NCBI GenBank assembly: GCA_964562405.1
Contig: CAZLTC010000015.1
Coordinates: 1 to 44,947 of the forward strand
Direction: 5' to 3'
Source: WJLY01 sp964562405
GTDB taxonomy: Bacteria; Joyebacterota; Joyebacteria; Joyebacterales; Joyebacteraceae
Length of the DNA stretch: 44,947 nucleotides
Below are positions 1 to 6,666 of the stretch, piece by piece. The position numbers were made by a program, and so were the translations under genes. Each line of letters begins with the position of its first letter. The stretch's first letter is position 1. The notes beneath the pieces were generated by a model. That model ran no database searches. It saw nothing but the letters and a program-made list of their open reading frames with translations, and was not told the origin of the DNA.

Positions 1-132
1 GGCGTCGAAATCGTGCCAGGTCCGCAGGTCATGCACACGTGTGGTCTTGTGATGCCTGCGGTTAAGCTGTGTGCCGATGATGAGTTACGGGCCTTGTCCC
101 GATGACAGAACGCTGCCGCGCACGGGCCGTTC

Positions 133-147
133 TGGCACGCTACATGC
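133..147 (+). promoter_or_regulatory. Sigma-54 (RpoN) type promoter, candidate
   Basis: The sequence TGGCACGCTACATGC carries GG at 134-135 and GC at 146-147, separated by exactly 10 bases. This fits the -24/-12 consensus TGGCACG-N4-TTGC with one mismatch (A for the first T of TTGC). Transcription would begin near position 159, just ahead of two possible small ORFs with good ribosome sites. An NtrC-type activator is encoded at 8586-9935 in this window. No enhancer site was recognised upstream, but only 132 bases are available. Confidence 0.5.
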
Positions 148-193
148 CCTATGGAAGGGTGCAGGTAGTTGACATCTTAATAGGAGGGGTGGA

Positions 194-298
194 GTGGCCA
201 GGGTGTCATTGAAGCAGGGGGGGCGAGTCCGGTCGCTCTTTGGTCTGCTTCACTCCTCCGACCTCACGCTCCGTCAGAAGGCGACGGAGATGACATAG
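194..298 (+). CDS. Possible 34-residue small protein, unknown
   Basis: A GTG-start ORF lies six bases after an AGGAGG ribosome site at about 182-187. It encodes a basic 34-residue peptide beginning MARVSLKQGG and ending ATEMT. It starts some 35 bases after the predicted start of a sigma-54 transcript and is followed 11 bases later by a second small ORF. I do not recognise it. The support is only the ribosome site and the position, so it may be a chance ORF. Confidence 0.25.
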   Translation: MARVSLKQGGRVRSLFGLLHSSDLTLRQKATEMT

Positions 299-309
299 AG
301 GAACTTGGA

Positions 310-384
310 ATGCCGGGGACGGCGAGTGTGAAAATAGTGGTCGTGATCCTGCTCATCGGAATCGCATCGCCGTTCCTCGGCTGA
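310..384 (+). CDS. Possible 24-residue hydrophobic peptide
   Basis: An ATG ORF preceded by GAGGAAC at 298-304 encodes 24 residues. After MPGTASVK comes a run of branched and small hydrophobic residues (about 9-23) that would form one short membrane segment or a bare signal sequence. It lies between the possible sigma-54 promoter at 133 and the terminator at 576, just behind the other small ORF. It could be a leader peptide, a small membrane peptide or chance. No family is recognised. Confidence 0.3.
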   Translation: MPGTASVKIVVVILLIGIASPFLG

Positions 385-505
385 CCACGTAGGAACCGAA
401 GCACATCACCGGAAGTGTACGAAGTGTTGACAGCGGAATACTGGACCTCTCGAGGAGCCGAAAGCATCACGGACCGCAACATGCGCAGGCTCGGCTCTTC
501 GCAGC

Positions 506-567
506 GGCTCCATCCCCGGACGCAGCTTTGGTCGGCTAATTGCACTCACCTCCGCGGGGATGGAGCC
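506..567. other. Long-loop hairpin, 13-bp perfect stem
   Basis: Bases 506-518 (GGCTCCATCCCCG) are the exact reverse complement of 555-567, with a 36-base loop. It stands directly before the terminator at 576-635 and upstream of the maturase gene. It could be part of a structured leader RNA, a small RNA, or a remnant of a mobile inverted repeat. No known riboswitch class was recognised in it. Confidence 0.5.
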
Positions 568-575
568 AAGCCGCA

Positions 576-635
576 ACGGCCGGCAGGCAGCCAAGTGGAT
601 CTCCCACTACAGCCCTGCCGGCCGTCCTCTTTTTT
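576..635 (+). terminator. Strong intrinsic terminator (or attenuator)
   Basis: A 12-bp perfect stem (576-587 ACGGCCGGCAGG with 614-625) encloses a second small stem (AGTGG/CCACT). It is followed by CCTC and six T at 630-635. It ends any transcript started near 159 and lies 128 bases before the maturase start at 763. It therefore either separates a small upstream unit from the RiPP operon or attenuates read-through into it. Confidence 0.75.
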
Positions 636-762
636 CGCTCGGCGCGGGGCCAGCGCCCCAACCTGCTCCCCCCAGAGCAGTCTTTCCTGACGGAGCGGTT
701 CCGCCAGGAGCCACGTCTCTCAGAAGCACATCGCCCCAGTCGACACTCCCCTTCGGTTCATC

Positions 763-3198
763 ATGGCAGCTACCATACGGGCGTTCGACCTGTGCCGTGA
801 GATGCGGCGGGTCGGAGCGCACTTCGAGTCTGCGCTGGTCGACGGTGACGGACGGGAGCCGATGCCACTTGGTCAGAGGCTCGGGGACCGTGGCGTGACC
901 CCGCGCAACCTGTCGCTGGCGCTCCCGTATCATCTGATAGAGGGATTCCCTTTCGAGGGCGACGTCGAGGCGGCGCGCGCGATGTCCTGCGGCAACGCCT
1001 TCGGCGCGGCTCACTTCCTGGCGCAGGACCGACTCCTGGACGGGGAGGAGGCGCCTTCGCCGCGCGGGAGCGGGTTCTCCGATCTCTGTCTCGTGCGATT
1101 CATCCGCAAGTACGCCGGCCTGTTTGAAGGCGACTCCGAGTTCTGGACGTTGCTGCTGCGTTACTTCAGCGAGTACACGGAGAGTCTCGCGTGGGAACGG
1201 GACGTGCTCTGGGCTGACGCGGGCGCGGCGTGCTTGCGCGACGACGCGTCTCTGGCCCGGACGCTTGAGGCGCTCGGCCGGAAGATGTCTCCGCTCAAGT
1301 GCACGATAGCCGCCGTCGCACTGCTTTCCGGCCGGCGGGAGCTGCTGTCCGAGGGGGAGAGACTGCTGGTCGTCTACCACTCCGGCTACCAGCTGTCGGA
1401 CGACCTGCGCGACCTGTCCCGTGACGTGGCGTGCCGCAGGTGGTCGGTGCCTCTCTGGCTGGCCGCGGGCGGTGATGACCCCGCGTCGGTGGTTGCGGGG
1501 TTGGACGACGATGAGCTGCTCGGCGTCGTGGTCAGGAGCGGGACCTACGCGAGGGTAACCGGCCTGATCCGGGAGCGGTACGAGGAGGCGATCGAGACCG
1601 CCACCGGACTCGGACTTTCGTCTCTGGTTGTCTACGTCAGAGAGGCGCTCGCCGCCGCCTCCGAGATGTCGGCCTGGGTCACCCGCCGCGTGCTGCTCGC
1701 CTCCCGGAGCGGCGGTGCCGCTCGATGGGAACAGAGTGATTGCCTGCTCGCGCCCGACTCGACGGGTGTGGCATCAGGCAACGGACTCGACGGCTGCCCC
1801 AAGTCCGGGGCCGCTACAGCGTCCGCCTGTCCGCACTCGTTCTCGGTTCGTGGACGCAGCTTCGTGGTCGACCCGGTTAGCTGTCTGTTCTTCGAAGCGG
1901 ACGAGGTGGCGTCCGACGTTCTTGCGTGGATGCGCCGCGGTTCTTCTTCGGACGCCCTGCAGGTCCTGCGGCTTGACCACGGCGGAACGGCGGTCGACGA
2001 GGCGCGCCTGGAGCTGGCGGCCGTCGCGCCGGACGCGGTGCCCGGTTGCGGCGGGGCGGAGCGACCCGTCTCGATGACGCCGACCAACATCGTCTCGTTG
2101 GCTCTCGACGTGACGTCCCGATGCAACCTGGCGTGCGACTACTGCTACCTGGGGGGCGACGAGAGGCCTGGGCCCGGCGACATGGCTCCCGAGACGGCCA
2201 TCTCATGCCTCGAGCTGCTGTTGGAGGAGGCGTCCACGGACGGCTCGGCGTCGCTCGTGTTCTTCGGGGGCGAGCCGCTGCTGAGGCAGGACCTTGTGCT
2301 GGACATCGCCCGCCGGGCGCGCCGCGCCGCCGACGGACGGGGGATCCGGCTCAGCATGCACCTGACCACTAACGGCACGATGCTGACACCGGAGGTCGCT
2401 TCCTCGCTCTCCGAAGAGGGCGTGAGCGTGCTCGTCAGCATCGACGGACCGGCGGAGGCGCACGATCGCCACAGACGGTTGCCTGACGGAGGAGGTTCTC
2501 ACGACCTCATCGCGGGCAACCTGAGGTCGCTCCCGCGGGGCTTCGCCGCGTCCGCCCGCGTGACGCTGACCGAGGACTCGGCTCCGCTCGTCGAAACCGT
2601 CTCGCATCTCTCCGGTCTCGGGATCTCTACCGTGCACCTGTCGCCCGCAAGCGGCGTGGCCGTGTCGGTCGGGCTATCGCGGAGACTGCTGCAGGAGTTC
2701 GAGGACCTGGCCGCGCTCGAACTCGAGTCGATGCTGGCTGGCGGCCGCCCGGTCGTAGGCAACTTCGCGAGGGCGATGAGAGCGCTCTCATCCGGACGTC
2801 CGCGGACGCTGCCCTGCGGCGCGGGCGCTCGCTACCTGTGCGCGGCCCCCGACGGGACGCTCTATCTGTGCCACCGCTTCGCGGGGGACGCGCGGTTCGC
2901 GGTCGGGAGCGCGTTCGCCGGCGTCGACCGGAGCGCGGTCGCCCGCCTCCTGAAGACCCTCAGGCGCGACACGGTCGAGTGTTCGGCCTGCTGGGCGCGC
3001 TTTCTCTGCGGCGGCCCGTGCCTTCACGACCTGTGCGCCGGCGCCGGGGAGGGCAGGCCCGATCCGATGCGCTGCGAGTTGTTGAAACGCGTGTACGAAC
3101 TGGCCATGTGGATGTACGCGTCGCTGTCCCCGGACGCCAGGCGGGCGCTCGGCGCCGCGTGCGACGCGCCGCCGCCGTGGTCCGCCGGAGCGGTCTGA
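763..3198 (+). CDS. Isoprenoid-synthase-like / radical SAM-SPASM fusion, RiPP maturase
   Basis: An 811-residue protein, probably cytoplasmic. Residues 1-310 are helical. They carry QDRLLDG (88-94) and QLSDDLRD (210-217), which resemble the two Asp-rich motifs of class I isoprenoid synthases. Residues about 356-430 begin HSFSVRG and resemble the substrate-binding front region of QhpD/SCIFF-type maturases. The radical SAM core has C454-x3-C458-x2-C461 and FFGGEP (500-505). The SPASM region is complete: C685-x12-G-x4-C703, then C740-x2-C743-x5-C749-x3-C753 and C771, enough for two auxiliary Fe-S clusters. The two peptides directly downstream are the likely substrates. Whether the front domain binds or transfers a prenyl group is unknown. 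No ribosome site is visible before ATG 763, so the start is uncertain. Confidence 0.85.
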   Translation: MAATIRAFDLCREMRRVGAHFESALVDGDGREPMPLGQRLGDRGVTPRNLSLALPYHLIEGFPFEGDVEAARAMSCGNAFGAAHFLAQDRLLDGEEAPSPRGSGFSDLCLVRFIRKYAGLFEGDSEFWTLLLRYFSEYTESLAWERDVLWADAGAACLRDDASLARTLEALGRKMSPLKCTIAAVALLSGRRELLSEGERLLVVYHSGYQLSDDLRDLSRDVACRRWSVPLWLAAGGDDPASVVAGLDDDELLGVVVRSGTYARVTGLIRERYEEAIETATGLGLSSLVVYVREALAAASEMSAWVTRRVLLASRSGGAARWEQSDCLLAPDSTGVASGNGLDGCPKSGAATASACPHSFSVRGRSFVVDPVSCLFFEADEVASDVLAWMRRGSSSDALQVLRLDHGGTAVDEARLELAAVAPDAVPGCGGAERPVSMTPTNIVSLALDVTSRCNLACDYCYLGGDERPGPGDMAPETAISCLELLLEEASTDGSASLVFFGGEPLLRQDLVLDIARRARRAADGRGIRLSMHLTTNGTMLTPEVASSLSEEGVSVLVSIDGPAEAHDRHRRLPDGGGSHDLIAGNLRSLPRGFAASARVTLTEDSAPLVETVSHLSGLGISTVHLSPASGVAVSVGLSRRLLQEFEDLAALELESMLAGGRPVVGNFARAMRALSSGRPRTLPCGAGARYLCAAPDGTLYLCHRFAGDARFAVGSAFAGVDRSAVARLLKTLRRDTVECSACWARFLCGGPCLHDLCAGAGEGRPDPMRCELLKRVYELAMWMYASLSPDARRALGAACDAPPPWSAGAV

Positions 3199-3281
3199 TC
3201 AGAAGGACCGGGTAGGCGAGGGGGTATCGGGGCGTCTGCTGTCTGCAACCACGCCTGACGGGAGGAAGGGAGGTGATGGGC

Positions 3282-3455
3282 ATGCGGCATCTCAGGCCGG
3301 CCAACGGTGCCGGCAACGCGTCGATGGCGGAGCCGAAGAAGGGCGAGTACTGCCTTCTGGACTACTCCAGCTGTTCCACGTCCGACGTCTGCTGGCTCGC
3401 GGACCTCGACAACGGCTGCGACGCAAGGGACAACTGCATAATCGACACGTCGTGA
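3282..3455 (+). CDS. Cys/Asp-rich RiPP precursor peptide 1
   Basis: A 57-residue peptide. I chose ATG 3282 because GGGAGGTGAT (about 3268-3277) sits just before it and because it aligns with the start of precursor 2; the in-frame GTG 3273 and ATG 3276 overlap the ribosome site. The leader reads MRHLRPANGAGNAS. The core has five cysteines (24, 31, 37, 46, 52), each followed by Asp at +3 or +4: CLLD, CSTSD, CWLAD, CDARD, CIID. Such spacing suits Cys-Asp thioether links made by SPASM enzymes such as those for freyrasin-type ranthipeptides. A Cys-Trp pair (37-38) also recalls the QHNDH gamma subunit. No protease or cleavage site is identified. Confidence 0.8.
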   Translation: MRHLRPANGAGNASMAEPKKGEYCLLDYSSCSTSDVCWLADLDNGCDARDNCIIDTS

Positions 3456-3494
3456 TCGGCGTGCTCGGTCGAGTTGACCGAAAGGGGGGAGACG

Positions 3495-3671
3495 ATGAAG
3501 CACCTCAAGGCGGCCAATGCCGTCGGTCCCGCTTCGCCGGTGTCGTGCGCGGTGCCTGCATCTCAGCTCTGCTACATCTTCATAGACTGGGGCGGCTGCG
3601 ACAGCGTGGACCAGTGCGGGTTCGACTTCGGCGACTGTCCGAACGACGATGTCTGTCTCATCGACTACTGA
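3495..3671 (+). CDS. Cys/Asp-rich RiPP precursor peptide 2
   Basis: A 58-residue peptide starting at ATG 3495, with GGGGGGAG about five bases upstream. Its leader, MKHLKAANAVGPAS, matches precursor 1 at M-[KR]-H-L-[KR]-x-A-N-x-x-G-x-A-S. Cysteines lie at 18, 26, 35, 41, 48 and 54. CDSVDQC and CPNDDVC repeat the C-x3-D-x-C unit seen twice in precursor 1, and the end CLIDY parallels CIID. Only C18 lacks a nearby Asp. The cores differ while the leaders are conserved, as expected for paralogous substrates of one enzyme. It is probably modified in the cytoplasm and then exported by the ABC system downstream. Confidence 0.8.
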   Translation: MKHLKAANAVGPASPVSCAVPASQLCYIFIDWGGCDSVDQCGFDFGDCPNDDVCLIDY

Positions 3672-3707
3672 CACAGGCCTCGACAGAGCGAGGCAAGGAG
3701 GTGTGAC

Positions 3708-5006
3708 GTGAGCGCGGGCGCACGCGTGCTGTTCGTCGCCCTGGCTCTCTCGGTCGTCCCGATTGTGGGGGCGGCCGAGGAGCCGGGACGCGAGCCGCTG
3801 TGGAGGCTTGTCTCTCCGGTGCCCGGCGCCGAGGTCGTGGATGCGGCTCTCGGCGACCTGGACGGAGACGGATTGCCCGACCTGCTGCTCTGGAGTGCCG
3901 GACGCAGGGGACCGTGGTGGATGGTCGCCGTCGACGGGGCCGGTGTCGTCCTCTGGTCGCGGCGAATGGAAGGGAGGCCGTTCGCAGCCGTAGCCGCGGG
4001 CGAGACGGGCGTTCCTGTTGTCTTCGCGGCCTCTGGCGGAGCGTTGGAGTTGCTGAGCGGTTCCGGAGGAGACGTGATCGAGCGCAGGGGGTTGCCCGGA
4101 GGGGCGGTCGGGATCTCTCTCGGAGACGTGGACGGCGATTCCCGCGCGGACGTCGTGGTGTCGTCCGGTGTCGACCGCAACGACCATCTGACGGCCTACT
4201 CCGGCATCGACCTGCGCATGCTGTTCGACGCGGAGGCGGCCCAGGACGACACCCGCCTCGGCGACGGTTTCGGGCGACCGTTCGTGGCCGACGCCGACGG
4301 TGATGGGCGCTCCGAGGTCTACGTGGTCGAGAACACAGACCACGTGACCAAGGTGACGTCAGAGGGGCGCCGTGGCTGGTCGGTCAGGCTGGACGAGCGC
4401 GCCGGGAGGCTTCCGAAGGGCGCCGTGACGGGCGGGCCCATCCTGGCCGACGTCACCGGCGACGCGATCCCCGAACTCGTGGTCGGTTGTCTGGCAGGCA
4501 GGCTTGCCGCTCTCGACCCGGCGTCGGGCGAGGTCGTCGCATCGGAGCGGTTCGGCGTGCGCTCCGAGTCGGCCGCCAGGGCGGAACGAAGGCTGCCGCG
4601 GTTCATGAGGGACATCGTCGCAGGCTGCGGCGAGCCGGTGAACGACCTGACGCCCGCGGAGCTGAACGGGCGGCCGGGGCTCGAGCTGGTCTTCGGGTGC
4701 AGCGACGGCTTCCTGAGGGCGTACTCGCCCTCGGACGGGGTCGAACTCTGGCGCGTGGACTGCGGAGGTCAGGTGTACGACGCTCCGCTCGCCGTGGACT
4801 GGAACGACAACGGGCGCTCGGACGCGCTGGCCTGGCACTATGAGCGCGCGATGCTCGTCGACGGCGACAGCGGCAGGCTGATGGATGGCCTTCCGCCCAT
4901 CGCCAACCCCAGCGTGTTGATGTTGGCCGACCTCGACGGCGACGGCGTCGATGAACTGGTCGCCGTCGAACACGGCGCCAGGGTCGTCGAGGCGTGGGCG
5001 AGGTGA
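3708..5006 (+). CDS. Secreted FG-GAP/VCBS beta-propeller protein
   Basis: A 432-residue protein starting at GTG 3708 behind AAGGAGGTG (3692-3700). A signal peptide covers residues 1 to about 22 (cleavage after VGA). At least six FG-GAP calcium loops are visible: DLDGDGLPD (50-58), DVDGDSRAD (140-148), DADGDGRSE (195-203), DVTGDAIPE (248-256), DWNDNGRSD (364-372) and DLDGDGVDE (408-416). PQQ-like strand segments such as GVELWRV lie between them, so a seven-bladed propeller is likely. It lies between the precursors and the exporter and overlaps the ATPase gene by 13 bases. It may hold or receive the mature peptides outside the cell; the beta-propeller subunit of quinohemoprotein amine dehydrogenase is an analogy only. 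No catalytic residue is identified. Confidence 0.8.
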   Translation: MSAGARVLFVALALSVVPIVGAAEEPGREPLWRLVSPVPGAEVVDAALGDLDGDGLPDLLLWSAGRRGPWWMVAVDGAGVVLWSRRMEGRPFAAVAAGETGVPVVFAASGGALELLSGSGGDVIERRGLPGGAVGISLGDVDGDSRADVVVSSGVDRNDHLTAYSGIDLRMLFDAEAAQDDTRLGDGFGRPFVADADGDGRSEVYVVENTDHVTKVTSEGRRGWSVRLDERAGRLPKGAVTGGPILADVTGDAIPELVVGCLAGRLAALDPASGEVVASERFGVRSESAARAERRLPRFMRDIVAGCGEPVNDLTPAELNGRPGLELVFGCSDGFLRAYSPSDGVELWRVDCGGQVYDAPLAVDWNDNGRSDALAWHYERAMLVDGDSGRLMDGLPPIANPSVLMLADLDGDGVDELVAVEHGARVVEAWAR

Positions 5007-5668
5007 TACTCCGGGGGGGCGCGCCCGTGCTAGAGTTCCATTCGGTCGCGAAGTCGTACGCGAGGCGGGGGCACAGGATCTGCGGACTCGCGCCTCTCAC
5101 GCTCCGCCTGATGCCCGGCGAGATCGTGGCGCTGGTCGGTCCGAACGGCAGCGGGAAGACCACGGCTCTCAAGATCGCGGCAACGCTGGTCACTCCGACG
5201 TCCGGGGTGACGTTCATGCGCGGCCACAACCTCTCGGATTCACCGTCGTCGGCGAGAGCCGCGACCGGCGTCCTCCTGTCGCCCTTGCGTTCGTTCTACT
5301 GGCGGCTCACTGCCGGCCAGAACCTGTCCTTCTTCGCGGCGATGCAGGGGCTCGCTCCGTCCGAAGCGGCATCGAGGGTGCGTGGGTTGGCGGAGGAGCT
5401 GGCGCTCTCGGAGCATCTCTCGTCCGCGACGCGCCGCCTCTCGGCAGGAACGCTCGCCAGGCTCGCGGTCGCGCGGTCGCTGCTTCACCGCCCGGCGCTG
5501 CTCTTGCTGGACGAGCCGTTTGCGTCGATGGACGGCCCGTCCTCCGAACTGGTGTGGTCCGCGCTGGGGCGCCGCGCCGAGAGAGGGCTCGCCGCTCTCG
5601 TCGCGAGTCATTCCGACGCACACGTCTCGCGCTGCGGGAGGCAGGTTGTCGTCAAGAGCCGCGCATAG
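4994..5668 (+). CDS. ABC transporter ATP-binding protein
   Basis: A 224-residue nucleotide-binding subunit. Walker A is GPNGSGKT (about 49-56), the signature is a variant LSAGT rather than LSGGQ, and Walker B is LLLLDEP followed by a His-containing switch (SHSD). The GTG start overlaps the propeller gene; a GTG at 5028 is an alternative. It lacks a C39 peptidase domain, so it cannot cleave the leader during export. With the permease that follows it should form an ABC-2 exporter for the modified peptides, or give immunity. The role comes from gene order; the ATPase assignment is certain. Confidence 0.9.
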   Translation: MGEVILRGGAPVLEFHSVAKSYARRGHRICGLAPLTLRLMPGEIVALVGPNGSGKTTALKIAATLVTPTSGVTFMRGHNLSDSPSSARAATGVLLSPLRSFYWRLTAGQNLSFFAAMQGLAPSEAASRVRGLAEELALSEHLSSATRRLSAGTLARLAVARSLLHRPALLLLDEPFASMDGPSSELVWSALGRRAERGLAALVASHSDAHVSRCGRQVVVKSRA

Positions 5669-5687
5669 ACCCTCGCTCGCATACCGG

Positions 5688-6518
5688 ATGACGTCGGCCG
5701 CCGCGCGTGAGACGCGCCTGTTGACCGTTGCCGGCTGCGCGTTCCTGCGCAGAAGTGTCGCGACCTGGCTCAGCTACAAGGCGAAGCTTTCGCTCGGCGT
5801 CGCCTCGCTGTCGCTTTCGATCGTGACGTTCGCGCTCGTCGGCAGAGTGGTCGAGGCCGCTGGCCCCGGATTCGCGGAGCGCTACGGGACCGACTATGCC
5901 TCGTTCGCGATCCTGGGCGTCGCAGTCCACTCGGTCGCGTCCGCCGGACTCGGCTGTTTCAGAGCCGCCGTGCGCCGCGAGCAGCTGCAGGGGACTCTCG
6001 AGGCGCTCCTGTCGGGACGGCTCCATGTCGCGGTGACCATCTGCCTGGCCGGGTTCGGGGACCTCATCCTCGCGGCGGCCGGCGGAGCGTGCTTCCTCGG
6101 CGCCGCGGCAGCGCTCCCCGGGATCTCTGTCGCGCTGACGCCGGTGGGCCTTGCCGCGGTGTGCGCCTACGCGGTCTTCATGTCCGGGCTCGGGCTCGCC
6201 TCGGCCGGGTTCATACTGGTATCCAAGGAGGGCGAACCGGTATCGTGGCTGTTCGGTGCGGCCTCGGGGCTCCTCGGCGGGGTCTACTTCCCGGTGGACC
6301 TCCTGCCGGCGTGGCTTCAGCGCGTGGCTCTTCTGCTGCCCACCTCTCACGCGCTCTCTCTCGTGCGTGGGGCGCGCGCGTCGGGGCTGCAGGCTGACGG
6401 CGCGCGGTCCATGCTGGTCCTGGCCGCGTCTGCAGCCGTCGCGGTCGCCGCCGGCCTCGCGACTCTGACCTGGGGCTTCGCTCGCGCGAGGCGGCTCGGC
6501 ACGCTCGGCGAGTACTAG
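5688..6518 (+). CDS. ABC-2 type transporter permease
   Basis: About 276 residues starting at ATG 5688, 19 bases after the ATPase stop; upstream in-frame codons overlap the ATPase gene and look like its shadow. It has about six hydrophobic segments, including VASLSLSIVTFALVG near the start, a central pair around AALPGISVALTPVGLAAV, and GLLGGVYFPVDLLP followed by a last helix. The GGVYFPVDLLPAWLQ stretch is typical of ABC-2 permeases. It is the inner-membrane partner of the ATPase and the last gene before the terminator at 6577, closing the RiPP operon. Confidence 0.85.
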   Translation: MTSAAARETRLLTVAGCAFLRRSVATWLSYKAKLSLGVASLSLSIVTFALVGRVVEAAGPGFAERYGTDYASFAILGVAVHSVASAGLGCFRAAVRREQLQGTLEALLSGRLHVAVTICLAGFGDLILAAAGGACFLGAAAALPGISVALTPVGLAAVCAYAVFMSGLGLASAGFILVSKEGEPVSWLFGAASGLLGGVYFPVDLLPAWLQRVALLLPTSHALSLVRGARASGLQADGARSMLVLAASAAVAVAAGLATLTWGFARARRLGTLGEY

Positions 6519-6576
6519 CCGTTCACTCGTGCTGCTGTGCTAGCCACGCGCGCCCTGCGGTGGGCTTGTGTGCTCC

Positions 6577-6612
6577 AGCGCCGGCCGGGGGCCTCCCGGC
6601 TGGACGCTTTCC
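6577..6612 (+). terminator. Intrinsic terminator ending the RiPP operon
   Basis: CCGGCCGGG (6581-6589) pairs with CCCGGCTGG (6595-6603) with one G-T pair. AGCG/CGCT extends the stem across a bulged A. The stem is followed by TTTCCCTTTCC. It lies 58 bases after the permease stop and before the histidine kinase gene. Confidence 0.7.
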
Positions 6613-6666
6613 CTTTCCTCCCTTCCCATGGCGTGGTATCTAACTACATTGGAAGACGGTGTGGTC

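Noticed and set aside
427..432. TTGACA as a -35 box before the maturase
   Set aside because: No acceptable -10 box lies 16-18 bases downstream, and the terminator at 576 would stop the transcript.
607..1380. Long reverse ORF opposite the start of the maturase gene
   Set aside because: It is a GC-rich shadow of the forward gene, spans the terminator at 576-635 and has no recognisable domain.
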